A stretch of 64,000 nt of DNA from Verrucomicrobiaceae bacterium (GTDB taxonomy: Bacteria > Verrucomicrobiota > Verrucomicrobiia > Verrucomicrobiales > Verrucomicrobiaceae): assembly GCA_024232965.1 (NCBI GenBank), contig JACKQF010000009.1:62001-126000 (forward strand), in the 5' to 3' direction. The position numbers and the translations under genes are program-made. This document shows positions 1 through 8,902 of the stretch, piece after piece. The notes under the pieces were generated by a model. The model was not told where the DNA came from and did not search any database. It was given only the letters and a program-made list of their open reading frames with translations. The number at the start of each line of letters is the position of its first letter. Position 1 is the first letter of the stretch.

Positions 1-1172
1 CGACCGGGGTGAAGTGGGGTTTCATCCCTCCGACCAACACAAAGCCAGTCTATCTGATCTGCAACGCGGATGAGTCCGAACCCGGCACGTTCAAGGATCG
101 GTACATCATGCACCAAGATCCGCATCAACTGGTCGAAGGCATGGCGATCTCCTGCTTCGCCGTCGGTGCTAAGCTGGCATACATCTACGTTCGCGAGGAA
201 TTCCCAGAAGCGGCGATCATCCTGGAGAAAGCCATCGCAGAAGCGCATTCCAAGGGCTTCTTGGGTAAGAACATCCTGGGCTCCGGCTTTGACTGCGAGA
301 TTTACGTGCACCGCGGCGCGGGTGCTTATATTTGCGGGGAAGAAACGGGTTTGATCGAGTCTCTGGAGGGCAAGCGCCCTTACCCGCGAATCAAGCCGCC
401 GTATTTCCCCGCAGCGCTGGGTCTCTACATGTGCCCGACTATCGTGAACAATGTGGAGTCGCTCTGCCACGTGAAGCACATCATCCAGATGGGGGGGGCT
501 GAATATGCAAAGATGGGCACGCCAAACAATACCGGCACACGAATTCTTTGCGTCAGCGGCGATGTTCAAAAGCCGGGCTACTACGAGGTAGAAGTCGGCA
601 AGGTGACGATGGGAGAAGTGATCGACGTGCTGTGCGGTGGTTTGAAGCCTGGCCGCAAGCTGAAGGCGATCATTCCTGGCGGCTCCTCTGCTAAAGTTCT
701 GCGCGCGGATGAGACCTTCAAACTGAAGGACGGCCGTGAACTGGGCATCTTGGACATTCCGATGGATTTTGACACCATGGCCGCTTGCGGCACGATGGCT
801 GGGTCCGGTGGAGTCATCATCATGGATGACAGCCGCAGTATGAGCTGGGTGATCAACAACTTGAACAATTTCTATGCGCACGAGAGCTGTGGTCAGTGCA
901 CCCCATGCCGTGAAGGCAGCCTCTGGATGAAGAAGATCAGCGATCGTATCGTGGCAGGTAAAGCCAGCCCCGATGACGTGGACACGCTGGAGACGGTGGC
1001 CAATCAGATTGAAGGCAAGACTATCTGCGCTTTTGGTGAGGCTTGCTCTTGGCCGACCCAGAGCTTCATCAAGAAGTTCCGCGATGAGCTCAAGGGAGAC
1101 TGCAAGCCAGAGCTTGCAGGGCGTGTCGTTAATGGCGAGACCGCGGTCGCCGCCGCTGGGCTTAGCGCCTAA
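1..1172 (+). CDS. nuoF: NADH-quinone oxidoreductase subunit F (partial, 5' end outside window)
   Basis: This is the NADH-oxidising, FMN-binding subunit of respiratory complex I, which passes electrons from NADH through FMN to the N3 iron-sulfur cluster. The reading frame is open from the first bases (T-G-V-K-W-G-F), matching the family segment just after the usual GAGFPTG motif, so about 50 N-terminal residues lie upstream of the window. The 4Fe-4S ligands are visible as CGQCTPC (numbering from the GTG at base 9: C294, C297, C300) and a fourth Cys about 40 residues later in TICAFGEAC (C340). The glycine-rich NADH/FMN region (RGAGAYICGEE) is intact. The protein ends with a short Ala-rich tail. 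Family identity is secure; the rest of the nuo operon must lie to the left. Confidence 0.97.
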   Translation, partial: TGVKWGFIPPTNTKPVYLICNADESEPGTFKDRYIMHQDPHQLVEGMAISCFAVGAKLAYIYVREEFPEAAIILEKAIAEAHSKGFLGKNILGSGFDCEIYVHRGAGAYICGEETGLIESLEGKRPYPRIKPPYFPAALGLYMCPTIVNNVESLCHVKHIIQMGGAEYAKMGTPNNTGTRILCVSGDVQKPGYYEVEVGKVTMGEVIDVLCGGLKPGRKLKAIIPGGSSAKVLRADETFKLKDGRELGILDIPMDFDTMAACGTMAGSGGVIIMDDSRSMSWVINNLNNFYAHESCGQCTPCREGSLWMKKISDRIVAGKASPDDVDTLETVANQIEGKTICAFGEACSWPTQSFIKKFRDELKGDCKPELAGRVVNGETAVAAAGLSA

Positions 1173-1178
1173 CGGGGC

Positions 1179-1733
1179 TTACTTTTTGCCGATTACGCTG
1201 CGCGGGGTGTGCTCTGTCAGCAGCGTGTCGGTGTGGACTTCCACCAGGTTTTCGCGGCCCAGGAACTCCATCAGAATACGGACGCGTTCTTTGGCATTGG
1301 TGAGACTGGAGACAATTCCTCGCAGACCTTGCATTGGGCCAGCGGTCACCTCGACCTCGTCGCCAAGTGCGATGGGGACTTCGACGAGGCGGATGTCCTC
1401 GTGTTGCATCTCTTCTTTGAGTTCCGCAATGAAAGAGTCCGCCACCTGGGCGAGCTGTCCTCCAAATTCGAGGACTCGTAGGACGTTCTGGGCGTGCTTG
1501 ACCGCGCGATAGGACGCGGCGGGGGTGAATCGGGCAAAAAAATAGCCGGGGAATAGCGCTTCCATGAACCAGACTTTCCCACGCCGGGTACTGCGCTGAA
1601 AACGGATCCGTGGACAGTAGCTCTGAACGTCAGGCAGGTCTGCGATCATTCCGGCTGCCATGTGCTCGCATTTTGGCTTGGCGTGGACCACGTACCAAGC
1701 GGGTTGGCTAGAGGTCGGCTCTTTTTCAGACAT
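1179..1733 (-). CDS. NusG-like transcription elongation/antitermination factor (NGN plus KOW)
   Basis: This 184-residue protein begins with a NusG N-terminal (NGN) fold signature, AWYVVHAKPKCE, at about residues 12-23, and continues with LFPGYFFARF, the usual core strand of NGN domains. A KOW-type segment follows (GDEVEVTAGPMQGLRGIV, about 120-140). Such proteins bind RNA polymerase and alter pausing or termination. It is probably a specialised NusG paralogue of the RfaH/UpxY kind rather than housekeeping NusG, because it is not next to secE or rplK; that is inference. The ATG at 1733 is preferred over the upstream TTG at 1742. It converges on nuoF with only 6 bases between the stops. Confidence 0.85.
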   Translation of the reverse strand: MSEKEPTSSQPAWYVVHAKPKCEHMAAGMIADLPDVQSYCPRIRFQRSTRRGKVWFMEALFPGYFFARFTPAASYRAVKHAQNVLRVLEFGGQLAQVADSFIAELKEEMQHEDIRLVEVPIALGDEVEVTAGPMQGLRGIVSSLTNAKERVRILMEFLGRENLVEVHTDTLLTEHTPRSVIGKK

Positions 1734-1861
1734 CGGAGGCAATGAGTGGGCTGCGGTTTGGAGTGCACATTGGCCATCTAATGGGCGAGAGCAACTGCTT
1801 AACCAACCTGCATAGTCAGGGAATTTTCAAAAAATGTGCCGATGTGAGTCAGCGAAAGCAA

Positions 1862-1894
1862 AAACGCGAGCGGCCTCTCGGCTCACTCGCGTTT
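1862..1894 (-). terminator. Probable intrinsic terminator of the duplicated-module lipoprotein gene
   Basis: The arms AAACGCGAG (1862-1870) and CTCGCGTTT (1886-1894) pair perfectly, with a smaller GAGC/GCTC pairing in the loop. Read on the minus strand the hairpin runs into a T-rich stretch (TTTTTGCTTT). It lies about 50 bases after the stop of the minus-strand gene ending at 1946. Confidence 0.7.
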
Positions 1895-1945
1895 GGTGAT
1901 TCGGTGGGTTGGCTCGTGGCAGGCCCACCAAAAGATGCGACCTGA

Positions 1946-2818
1946 TTACTTCTTCGCCTGATCCTGTGGTGGAACGCGGAAGAGCTTACCGGTATAAGGG
2001 CACTTCACTTCCATCCCCACTGGGAGGCCAGTGACGTCAACAAGCTGATGCTTGGCGGCGTAGGGACTATTCACAAAACCTGGGCGACCTGCGACTGCGG
2101 AGCCATAAGGAATGGTGGCGGCTTCTGCCACGGCTGGTGGCGGGTTGTTGGCTGCGGGCGGTGCGCTGGGCTTTGGCTGCGTCGGGGCGACAGGTGGGTT
2201 GTTGGAGAGAGCTGGCGTATTGGCTGCCACCTTTGTCGCGGGTGCATTTGCGGCGACTTGGCTAGGAGCGTTTGGGCGTGGTTGCGGCGCTGCGGCTGGT
2301 TTTGGCTGCGGAGCGGGTGTCGGCGCTGGGCTTGGTGCGGCGGCTACGACTGGAGCCTGGATTGCCGCAGATGGTACAATAAATGGCTTCTGAGTGAATG
2401 GGCAAACGACCTTGGAACCAGCGGCGACTCCACGAACATCGACCAAGCGGGACGGTGTAGTAAATGGGGTGCGAACATAGCCTGGAAGTCCTGGGACAGC
2501 CTGGGCGACTGGGGCCTGCGTGCTCACCTGGGATGGTGGCGGAGTGCTCGGCATCACTGGAGTAGTGGGCGCGGCAGGTCCGATGAGGGATGGGGTGCTG
2601 GTGCTGGCAACCATTTGCTTGGTTTGCACAGGAGCGGTGGCAGGTGCCGATGCAGGAGCACTGTCTGACTTGACCTCATTCATCACGTAGGGGATGAGAC
2701 CTTCGCGTTGAATTTGACGCCATGCTTGTGCAGGTGGCATCGAGCATGACGAGACGATGGAAACAGCGAGGCCGCAGAATCCAAGGCGGGCGATTGAAGA
2801 CAGTCGAGAGGTTTGCAT
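1946..2818 (-). CDS. Pro/Ala-rich lipoprotein with two copies of a Cys-containing module
   Basis: This 290-residue protein has a lipoprotein signal (hydrophobic segment then VSSC, Cys25). Residues about 111-149 and 244-283 are two copies of one module with the pattern PG[YF]V..P, then LVDV.G, then V.CP[FY]T.K.F.VP. They are joined by about 90 residues of low-complexity Pro/Ala/Gln/Asn linker. I do not recognise a named domain. The single Cys of each module (CPFT, CPYT) could bind a metal or form a disulfide, but that is speculation. The start at 2818 is chosen because a good promoter lies directly upstream at 2853-2880, inside the longer reading frame that begins at 2938. It is divergent from rlmH. 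Confidence 0.8.
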   Translation of the reverse strand: MQTSRLSSIARLGFCGLAVSIVSSCSMPPAQAWRQIQREGLIPYVMNEVKSDSAPASAPATAPVQTKQMVASTSTPSLIGPAAPTTPVMPSTPPPSQVSTQAPVAQAVPGLPGYVRTPFTTPSRLVDVRGVAAGSKVVCPFTQKPFIVPSAAIQAPVVAAAPSPAPTPAPQPKPAAAPQPRPNAPSQVAANAPATKVAANTPALSNNPPVAPTQPKPSAPPAANNPPPAVAEAATIPYGSAVAGRPGFVNSPYAAKHQLVDVTGLPVGMEVKCPYTGKLFRVPPQDQAKK

Positions 2819-2852
2819 AATCGGTCGTTTGTTTTTTTGAATAACCGTCGCC

Positions 2853-2880
2853 ATTGTATGGAATTTTTTAGATTGTGCAA
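2853..2880 (-). promoter_or_regulatory. Sigma-70-type promoter for the lipoprotein gene
   Basis: On the minus strand TTGCAC (2880-2875) and TACAAT (2858-2853) are separated by 16 bases. The predicted start of transcription is about 30 bases before the ATG at 2818. Confidence 0.55.
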
Positions 2881-2916
2881 CAGTGTCCACAGGTAAGGCT
2901 ATAAAGTTGATCGCTT

Positions 2917-2945
2917 TCGACAAAATAGCCATAAACAATTATAAT
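2917..2945 (+). promoter_or_regulatory. Sigma-70-type promoter for rlmH
   Basis: TCGACA (2917-2922) and a perfect TATAAT (2940-2945) are separated by 17 bases in an AT-rich stretch. The predicted leader is only about 20 bases long and has no clear Shine-Dalgarno sequence. Confidence 0.65.
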
Positions 2946-2971
2946 AACAATAAATAAACTTTCCCTTTTTT

Positions 2972-3415
2972 ATGCACTGGAGGATCGTTTTTGTGGGTGA
3001 ACCCAGCCTCAAATGGGCAAAATCTGGCATCGAGGACTACTCAAAACGTTTGCAACGGATGGCTCGAATGGAATTGATCGCCGTCAAAGACGGTGCTGCT
3101 GTGGCTGTTGAGGAGCGTCTTCTCGCTGCATCAGAGGGAACGTTGCGTGTTTTGATGGATGAGCGGGGAAAATCACTGCGCAGCATGGAGGTAGCCAAGT
3201 GGATCCAGCAACACGAGGTTGCTGGGACGAAAAAGGTCAGCCTGATTGTTGGTGGAGCAGAAGGTCATAGTGATCGGATGCGGAAGATGGCAGACGCGAT
3301 GTGGTCGCTGTCTGCGATGACTCTGCAGCATGAACTCGCGCTGGTGGTTTTGCTTGAACAGATCTATCGCGCCTACTCAATCAATCGTGGTGAACCGTAC
3401 CATCGCGAGGGATGA
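2972..3415 (+). CDS. rlmH: 23S rRNA (pseudouridine-1915 N3)-methyltransferase
   Basis: RlmH is a SPOUT-class methyltransferase that uses S-adenosylmethionine to methylate pseudouridine 1915 in helix 69 of 23S rRNA on the assembled ribosome. The 147-residue protein has the family length (about 155) and the knotted C-terminal SAM site: LIVGGAEGHSD (about 90-100) and the terminal QIYRAYSINRGEPYHR, which corresponds to the diagnostic QLYRAWSILNGHPYHR of the family. It stands alone, divergent from the lipoprotein gene, with its own promoter. Family identity is secure. Confidence 0.95.
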   Translation: MHWRIVFVGEPSLKWAKSGIEDYSKRLQRMARMELIAVKDGAAVAVEERLLAASEGTLRVLMDERGKSLRSMEVAKWIQQHEVAGTKKVSLIVGGAEGHSDRMRKMADAMWSLSAMTLQHELALVVLLEQIYRAYSINRGEPYHREG

Positions 3416-3511
3416 TGCGGCATTCAGATTGTTGCAGATTTGCGATGCAAATATTAGATCATTCCACTTGTTGCGAAACGCCTTGGATCATGATATTCAA
3501 GATGTGTCCAC

Positions 3512-6421
3512 ATGAGCTGTGTGGTGCTCCTCCCGATGCCCCCGTCTGTTTTGCATAACGTGATTCACCCAAAAGTTCCGCCACCACAAAATGGAGGGGG
3601 TGGCGTTGTTGCGCCCGCATTAGTGGCAGGTCAGGATGGTGGAGAGTTGCTCTCCATGGTTGTGGAGCATGCGCCGGTGGCAATCGCTGTCTTTGACCGC
3701 GAAATGCGCTATCTCCTAGCCAATCGGCAATGGGTGACGGAGTTCAATCTTGAAGCCATGGGGCCACTGGTCGGACGTGTGCAATATGAGGTCTTTCCGG
3801 CGCTCCATCATGGATGGCGGCAGGTCTATGAGCGCGCAATGCAGGGCCATGTCGTTCGCAGTGATCGTGATCTGATCGCTGGTCCAGATGGCCAACCGGT
3901 GGTCTTCCGCTGGGAGGTTCGCCCTTGGCGGGATGGCAACGATGTGCAGGTCGCTGGCATCATGGTGACCTGTGACAAATTTGCCCCTGTGGTATTGCCG
4001 GCGGAAGCGGTCGAGGACACTGAGGCGACTGCGGCGAACTTTGCTCCTACGCCGCCTACGGTTGCTGAGGGCGCCCCCACCCCCGGGTTCGATGAGTGGT
4101 CTGTGCCTGTCGTCTTGCTGGATTCGACTGGTGTCGTCCAGCAGGCGAATCCGTCGGCGATGCAGCTTTGTCTAGCGCGTGGAATTCAGGAGCGGCAAAG
4201 CTTTTTCTGGGATGCTTTTGCTTGTGGCCGTGAGATCGCGGCGAATCGCAAAGCGATGCTGACCAGCCTTGCCAAAATTCATCTGCCAGGGAACACTGGA
4301 AGCGAAACGGTGCTGCTTCGAGCCGTCGAGGGAACGACTTCGGAAAATCCGCCGTTGCGCTGGATGTTGATTCGTCAAAAGGGTGGACAAAACGTGGTGG
4401 CCATCGGCCTCGGCAATGTGGTTGAGTCTGCGCCGATTGCGAAGGCCGGGATTCAGCTCACTCCACCCGCCATGACCTCGATCCCTGTGGCACCCGCAGC
4501 TGATGCTTTGGAGTTGCGCCGTCTGCAGGAGCAATTGGCACGTACGCAGCAAGAACTGCGCACGATGGAGGAAGCGGAGCGTGGTTTCGTGCGACGCGAA
4601 AATCGCCAACGCAGTGTGCTAGAGGTGTTGCCCTGCGGCTTGCTGGTGCTGGATGAGCACGCCACCGTGGTCTTCCAAAACTCCCACTTGGCAAAGATGT
4701 TTGGCCGCGCCATTGAGCGCCATGAATCGGTGGAGGCTTGGCTCTCTGGTGCCTGCCGTGATGCGGAACACCGCGAGGAGGTTACCGCGACGTGGCGGGA
4801 GTATGTTTGGCGTCGGCAAATCATTCGCACCGTCTCTCTGGCAAACGCTGAGGGCATGATGAAGGAGGTTGAGATGCATCCGGCGGGGCTTGCTGGGGGT
4901 GGATTGGTGATCAGCTTCCGCGATGTGACCGATAGCCGCCGCACTGGAGATCAACTGGTTGCGACTGAGGCGAAATTCCGCTCGATGATCGCCGGATGTC
5001 CGATGGGAGTAGTCTTGGTGGATAAGACCGGGACCATTTTTGAGGTCAATCATGCCGCCGAGGATCTGCTAGGGCAGCCCAAGAGTGAGCTACGCCGCAT
5101 GCCGTTTGACGAGCTTTTGGACGAAGAAAGCATCGCAGCGCGCAAAGAAGCGCTGCGGGAATTGCGCATGAAGTCGGGGGATTCCTCTGCGCATCTCACG
5201 GTGCGCCTTGCTGAAGGTTCGCCTGAATCCGAGCCGCTGAGGCTTTCCGTCAATCAAGTGCTGAACGGGGCAGGGGAGCCGCATTGCACGATCCACTTCC
5301 TGGAACGTGACCTGCCACCCGTGGTGCCCGTCGTCGAGTCCATGCAGGAGTCCGCCGGGACTGGATTGGAAGCTGATGTACCGATTAGCACTGAAGCGGA
5401 GGCGGATCTGGATGTTTGGGAGCCCCTCCTGGCCACGAATGCCACGGGCAGGGTTGTCTCATGGCATTCCGCCGCAGAGGCCATGACGGGCTATGCTGGG
5501 GAAGACGTGATTGGTCATCTACTGCACGCATTTTTTAGCCCAACGGACCCTGCTGAGTTTTACGAGGTCCTTGAGGAGTTGACCGCATCTGGGGAGGAAT
5601 CGCTTTGGCCTTTCTACGGTCACCAAGGCCTGCAGGGCACATGTCTGGTCCGCAGTATTTCTGAGGGGGATTCGCCGCTGGCAGTCAGGATCGAAGTTTT
5701 TCTCTCCTCTATAAAGGTGGCAGAGTCGCCAACGGCTTCGGATCTTTCGGAAGGGACGGTATTGAGGCCCGACCAGCGCTGGAGCTTGCTGGATCTCCCA
5801 CGGGAGAGGTTGCTCCTCAGCGAGACTCACCATCGCATCAAGAATCACCTGCAGATCATCTCCAGCCTGCTGAACCTCCAGGCCCAGTCACTCTCAGATG
5901 CCGACGCGCGTGCGGCCTTGCGTGCCAGCCAGATGAGGGTGCGGTCCATCGCGGCGCTGCATGAGCACCTGCACCTACTCGCGATCGGGCAGACGGAGAG
6001 CTTTGCGGAATTCGCCACCCATCTCGTCGGCCACCTGCGGGAGTGCTACGGGGTTTCGGAGGATCGCGTGGCGGTCGATCTCGATTTCCAGGCGGGGGCG
6101 CTCCATCCTGAGTGGCTGATGCCGCTGGCGCTGACTCTCAGCGAGACTTTGTCCAACACCTTCAAGCACGCCTTCCCCAATGACGCCAGTGGTCGGGTGA
6201 GTGTGACGCTCCGGATGACCGAGACGTCGGGGGAACTCACCGTGGCCGACGATGGCTGCGGGTTGCCGCCAGAAATTTCGCAGGGGGATGGTTGGGGGCT
6301 GGGATTGAAAATCCTCTCCGTTTTTGCGGAACAGATGCGCGGACAATTGATTGTGAACTCTCCACAAAACGGAAAAACTGAAATTAAACTTCGTTTTTCT
6401 ATAGCGTTTGCTGATAATTAG
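3512..6421 (+). CDS. Multi-PAS sensor histidine kinase, HisKA_2 type
   Basis: This 969-residue protein contains about five PAS-like sensor domains (about 55-150, 195-310, 370-475, 480-600 and 625-745), with a Gln/Glu-rich coiled segment at about 335-365. A HisKA_2 dimerisation and phosphotransfer domain follows, with the motif HHRIKNHLQIISSLLNLQ (phosphoacceptor about H774), then a C-terminal HATPase with DDGCGLP and GWGLGLKIL. No transmembrane segment or signal peptide is evident, so it should be cytosolic and sense an internal or diffusible cue through PAS ligands. The next gene, a hybrid kinase, starts 28 bases downstream and is probably co-transcribed. The real partner response regulator is not obvious. 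Confidence 0.92.
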   Translation: MSCVVLLPMPPSVLHNVIHPKVPPPQNGGGGVVAPALVAGQDGGELLSMVVEHAPVAIAVFDREMRYLLANRQWVTEFNLEAMGPLVGRVQYEVFPALHHGWRQVYERAMQGHVVRSDRDLIAGPDGQPVVFRWEVRPWRDGNDVQVAGIMVTCDKFAPVVLPAEAVEDTEATAANFAPTPPTVAEGAPTPGFDEWSVPVVLLDSTGVVQQANPSAMQLCLARGIQERQSFFWDAFACGREIAANRKAMLTSLAKIHLPGNTGSETVLLRAVEGTTSENPPLRWMLIRQKGGQNVVAIGLGNVVESAPIAKAGIQLTPPAMTSIPVAPAADALELRRLQEQLARTQQELRTMEEAERGFVRRENRQRSVLEVLPCGLLVLDEHATVVFQNSHLAKMFGRAIERHESVEAWLSGACRDAEHREEVTATWREYVWRRQIIRTVSLANAEGMMKEVEMHPAGLAGGGLVISFRDVTDSRRTGDQLVATEAKFRSMIAGCPMGVVLVDKTGTIFEVNHAAEDLLGQPKSELRRMPFDELLDEESIAARKEALRELRMKSGDSSAHLTVRLAEGSPESEPLRLSVNQVLNGAGEPHCTIHFLERDLPPVVPVVESMQESAGTGLEADVPISTEAEADLDVWEPLLATNATGRVVSWHSAAEAMTGYAGEDVIGHLLHAFFSPTDPAEFYEVLEELTASGEESLWPFYGHQGLQGTCLVRSISEGDSPLAVRIEVFLSSIKVAESPTASDLSEGTVLRPDQRWSLLDLPRERLLLSETHHRIKNHLQIISSLLNLQAQSLSDADARAALRASQMRVRSIAALHEHLHLLAIGQTESFAEFATHLVGHLRECYGVSEDRVAVDLDFQAGALHPEWLMPLALTLSETLSNTFKHAFPNDASGRVSVTLRMTETSGELTVADDGCGLPPEISQGDGWGLGLKILSVFAEQMRGQLIVNSPQNGKTEIKLRFSIAFADN

Positions 6422-6449
6422 AGTTAGATTGGTGCCCTGAGGGCAATCA

Positions 6450-8834
6450 ATGACTGGCTTGGAACGTATTCGCATCCTAATCGTCGAGAATGAAGGGCTT
6501 GTTGGCTGTGATATCGCCAACACGCTCGGCAAGCTCGGCTATGAAGTCGTCGCCATCTCTCGCTCCGGCGAAGATGCGCTAAATAAGTATGATGATCTGC
6601 GCCCCGATTTGGTGCTGATGGACGTGCATCTCGCGGGGGACATGGACGGTGTGGAGACCGCCAGAAAGCTCAACCAACGCGGCCACGTCGCTGTCGTCTA
6701 TGTTACCGCCTGTGCGGATCTGGAGACCGTCGCTCGTGCGCGTGAAACCCAGCCTTATGGCTATCTTTTGAAGCCCTTCAGCGAAGATGAGCTCCGCCTG
6801 ACGGTAGAGGTTGCCGCCACTCGCTATCTGGAAGAAGTCGAGCGCAATCGTCGCGAGCATAGTTATTTCGAGGCCTTCCAGAGTCTTTCCGACGGAGTGA
6901 TCGCTGCGGATCTTGCCGGAGTCGTGGTCTTCATCAATCCCGCTGCGGCAAAGATCACCGGTTGGCCAGTGGATCAGGCCGTGGGCAGATCTCTGAACGA
7001 GGTCTTCCGAATCTTTAAACCCGGTGGCGAACAGGCTGAAGTCCAGTTAACCGACGAATCCGAATCACAGACGGACCGCACTGTTTGGCTCACGACTCGC
7101 AGTGGGGATCGTGTAGCCATCCGCGACCGCAGTGCGGCCATGCGCGACCAGCGCAATAGCCTCACGGGCTTGATCATCCTTTTCCGCCGCTTGGCACCGC
7201 CGAGTTCAGTGGAGACACAAGCTGCCTCTGCTGGGAATGCAATCGCTGCTACCAGTAGCGCATCCGAAAAGCCGGAAGGTTCCGAACTCGCCGTCGCTGC
7301 CACCGAGGCTCCCGCTGAATCTCCTGCGCCGCTCGTCGATGTGGTAGAAAGTATCTCGGACCCTCTCGTCGCCTTGGACGGCCGCTGGCGGGTCATATAC
7401 GCCAACGCCAGTGCGCTACGCATGTTTGAGAGGTCATCGGAAATGTTGCTGGGCACCTATTTCTGGGACCTGCTGCCAGCCGCTACCCGTGATGCGCATC
7501 ATGAAGCGATGGCCCATGCGATGCTGCATCGTGAGACGACCAATCGGGAACTCTACTTTGAAGAAAAACAGGCCTGGCTGGAAGTGCGTAGCTATCCCTT
7601 TGCGGAAGGCCTGCTCCTGCTCATCAAGGACATCACCTCCCGCCGTGAAGAGGCAGAGCGCCGCAGCCGTATGGATCGCCTGGAGTCGCTCGGTCTTTTG
7701 GCTCGCGGCTTTGCCCATGATTTCAACAATCTGTTGACGGTGCTTTTGGGGAATCTGTCACTTGCAGAAATGCGGCAGCGCGGCAACAACTCATCCCCTG
7801 AATTGCAGACGGCAAAGCAGGCCACTCTCCAGGCACAAAACTTGGTGCAGCAACTTCTGACCTTTGCTCGCGGTGGTGCACCGATCAAACGCCAGACGAA
7901 TTTGGGCGAGATGATCGATAAATTCTTCCAGCATCACACACGTGGCGCTGGCATCGACTATCGGGTGGAAGTCCAGCCCGGTATGGCCTCTGTGGCCGTT
8001 GATCCGGCTCAGATCCGCCGACTTTTTAGCAACTTGGTTCGCAATTCTGAACAGGCGCAGCCAAACGGTGGCCACATTACCATCCGTTGCTACGTTCCTG
8101 AGGCCTCCGAGATGTTTCCAGGGGAGATGGTGTCCGACCTCCCAGCCAACAGTACGGGCATTGTCATTGAGGTCGAAGACAAAGGCGAAGGCATCGCCCC
8201 AGAGCATCTGGCGCACATTTTTGAGCCCTATTTCAGTACCCGCAAGGCAGAGAACGCGACAGGTCTAGGCCTAACCGTGTGTGAATCGATCGCGAAGGCG
8301 CATGGGGGCTCTCTCTCCGTCCGTTCCGATGTTGGCAAAGGCACCACCGTGCGATTTTATCTTCCCGTCGATAGTGATTCGGAGGAAGTCGATGCGATGG
8401 GAATGGCCCGCAACTTCGAAGCCCCTCCTGCCGCCGCCGCTCGCATCTTGGTGCTCGAGGATGATCCACTTGTTCGCAGCCTCATCACCCGCAATCTAGC
8501 CACCCAAGGTTACGAGATCGTAGAGAGTGCCGAAGGCAGCGAGACCGTCCGCCTCTATCAAGAAGCGATGAATGAAAATCGCACCTTTGATCTCGTGGTG
8601 CTGGACCTTTCCATCCCCAACGGCATGGGCGGCGTGCGCGCCATGGAAAAACTGCGCGGAATCGATCCTGAAGTCGTGGCGATTGTATCGTCCGGTTATT
8701 CCGACGACCCAGTGATGGCCCGGCCCGCTGCCTACGGTTTCGCGGCAGTGTTGCCAAAACCGTATGAGCCGACCGATCTTCTTCGCCTAGTGAAGAACGT
8801 GCTCAGTGCGCGCGGTTTGCGTCGCGCGACCTGA
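6450..8834 (+). CDS. Hybrid sensor histidine kinase (REC-PAS-PAS-HisKA-HATPase-REC)
   Basis: This 794-residue protein starts with a receiver domain (LIVENEG, then LVLMDVHL with phosphoacceptor D58 and LLKPF). Two PAS domains follow (about 140-240 and 295-400). The HisKA domain carries GFAHDFNNLLT (H423), and the HATPase shows EDKGEGI and ATGLGLTV. A second receiver domain closes the protein (VLEDD, LVVLDLSIPNG with D719, LPKPYEP). The layout suits a phosphorelay in which the upstream kinase could phosphorylate the N-terminal receiver; that link is inferred from adjacency. No DNA-binding output is present, so the signal must leave through another protein. Confidence 0.93.
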   Translation: MTGLERIRILIVENEGLVGCDIANTLGKLGYEVVAISRSGEDALNKYDDLRPDLVLMDVHLAGDMDGVETARKLNQRGHVAVVYVTACADLETVARARETQPYGYLLKPFSEDELRLTVEVAATRYLEEVERNRREHSYFEAFQSLSDGVIAADLAGVVVFINPAAAKITGWPVDQAVGRSLNEVFRIFKPGGEQAEVQLTDESESQTDRTVWLTTRSGDRVAIRDRSAAMRDQRNSLTGLIILFRRLAPPSSVETQAASAGNAIAATSSASEKPEGSELAVAATEAPAESPAPLVDVVESISDPLVALDGRWRVIYANASALRMFERSSEMLLGTYFWDLLPAATRDAHHEAMAHAMLHRETTNRELYFEEKQAWLEVRSYPFAEGLLLLIKDITSRREEAERRSRMDRLESLGLLARGFAHDFNNLLTVLLGNLSLAEMRQRGNNSSPELQTAKQATLQAQNLVQQLLTFARGGAPIKRQTNLGEMIDKFFQHHTRGAGIDYRVEVQPGMASVAVDPAQIRRLFSNLVRNSEQAQPNGGHITIRCYVPEASEMFPGEMVSDLPANSTGIVIEVEDKGEGIAPEHLAHIFEPYFSTRKAENATGLGLTVCESIAKAHGGSLSVRSDVGKGTTVRFYLPVDSDSEEVDAMGMARNFEAPPAAAARILVLEDDPLVRSLITRNLATQGYEIVESAEGSETVRLYQEAMNENRTFDLVVLDLSIPNGMGGVRAMEKLRGIDPEVVAIVSSGYSDDPVMARPAAYGFAAVLPKPYEPTDLLRLVKNVLSARGLRRAT

Positions 8835-8902
8835 TTGTCCTTGTCGCCGCCTCGAAGGAAGCTGGCAAAGGTTGGTGGGGGTGGAGCGTTGGTTTCTTCA
8901 CC

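Noticed and set aside
1742..1945. A 67-codon frame on the plus strand after the NusG-like gene.
   Set aside because: It overlaps the terminator hairpin at 1862-1894, has no family match and no ribosome-binding site. It is most likely non-coding.
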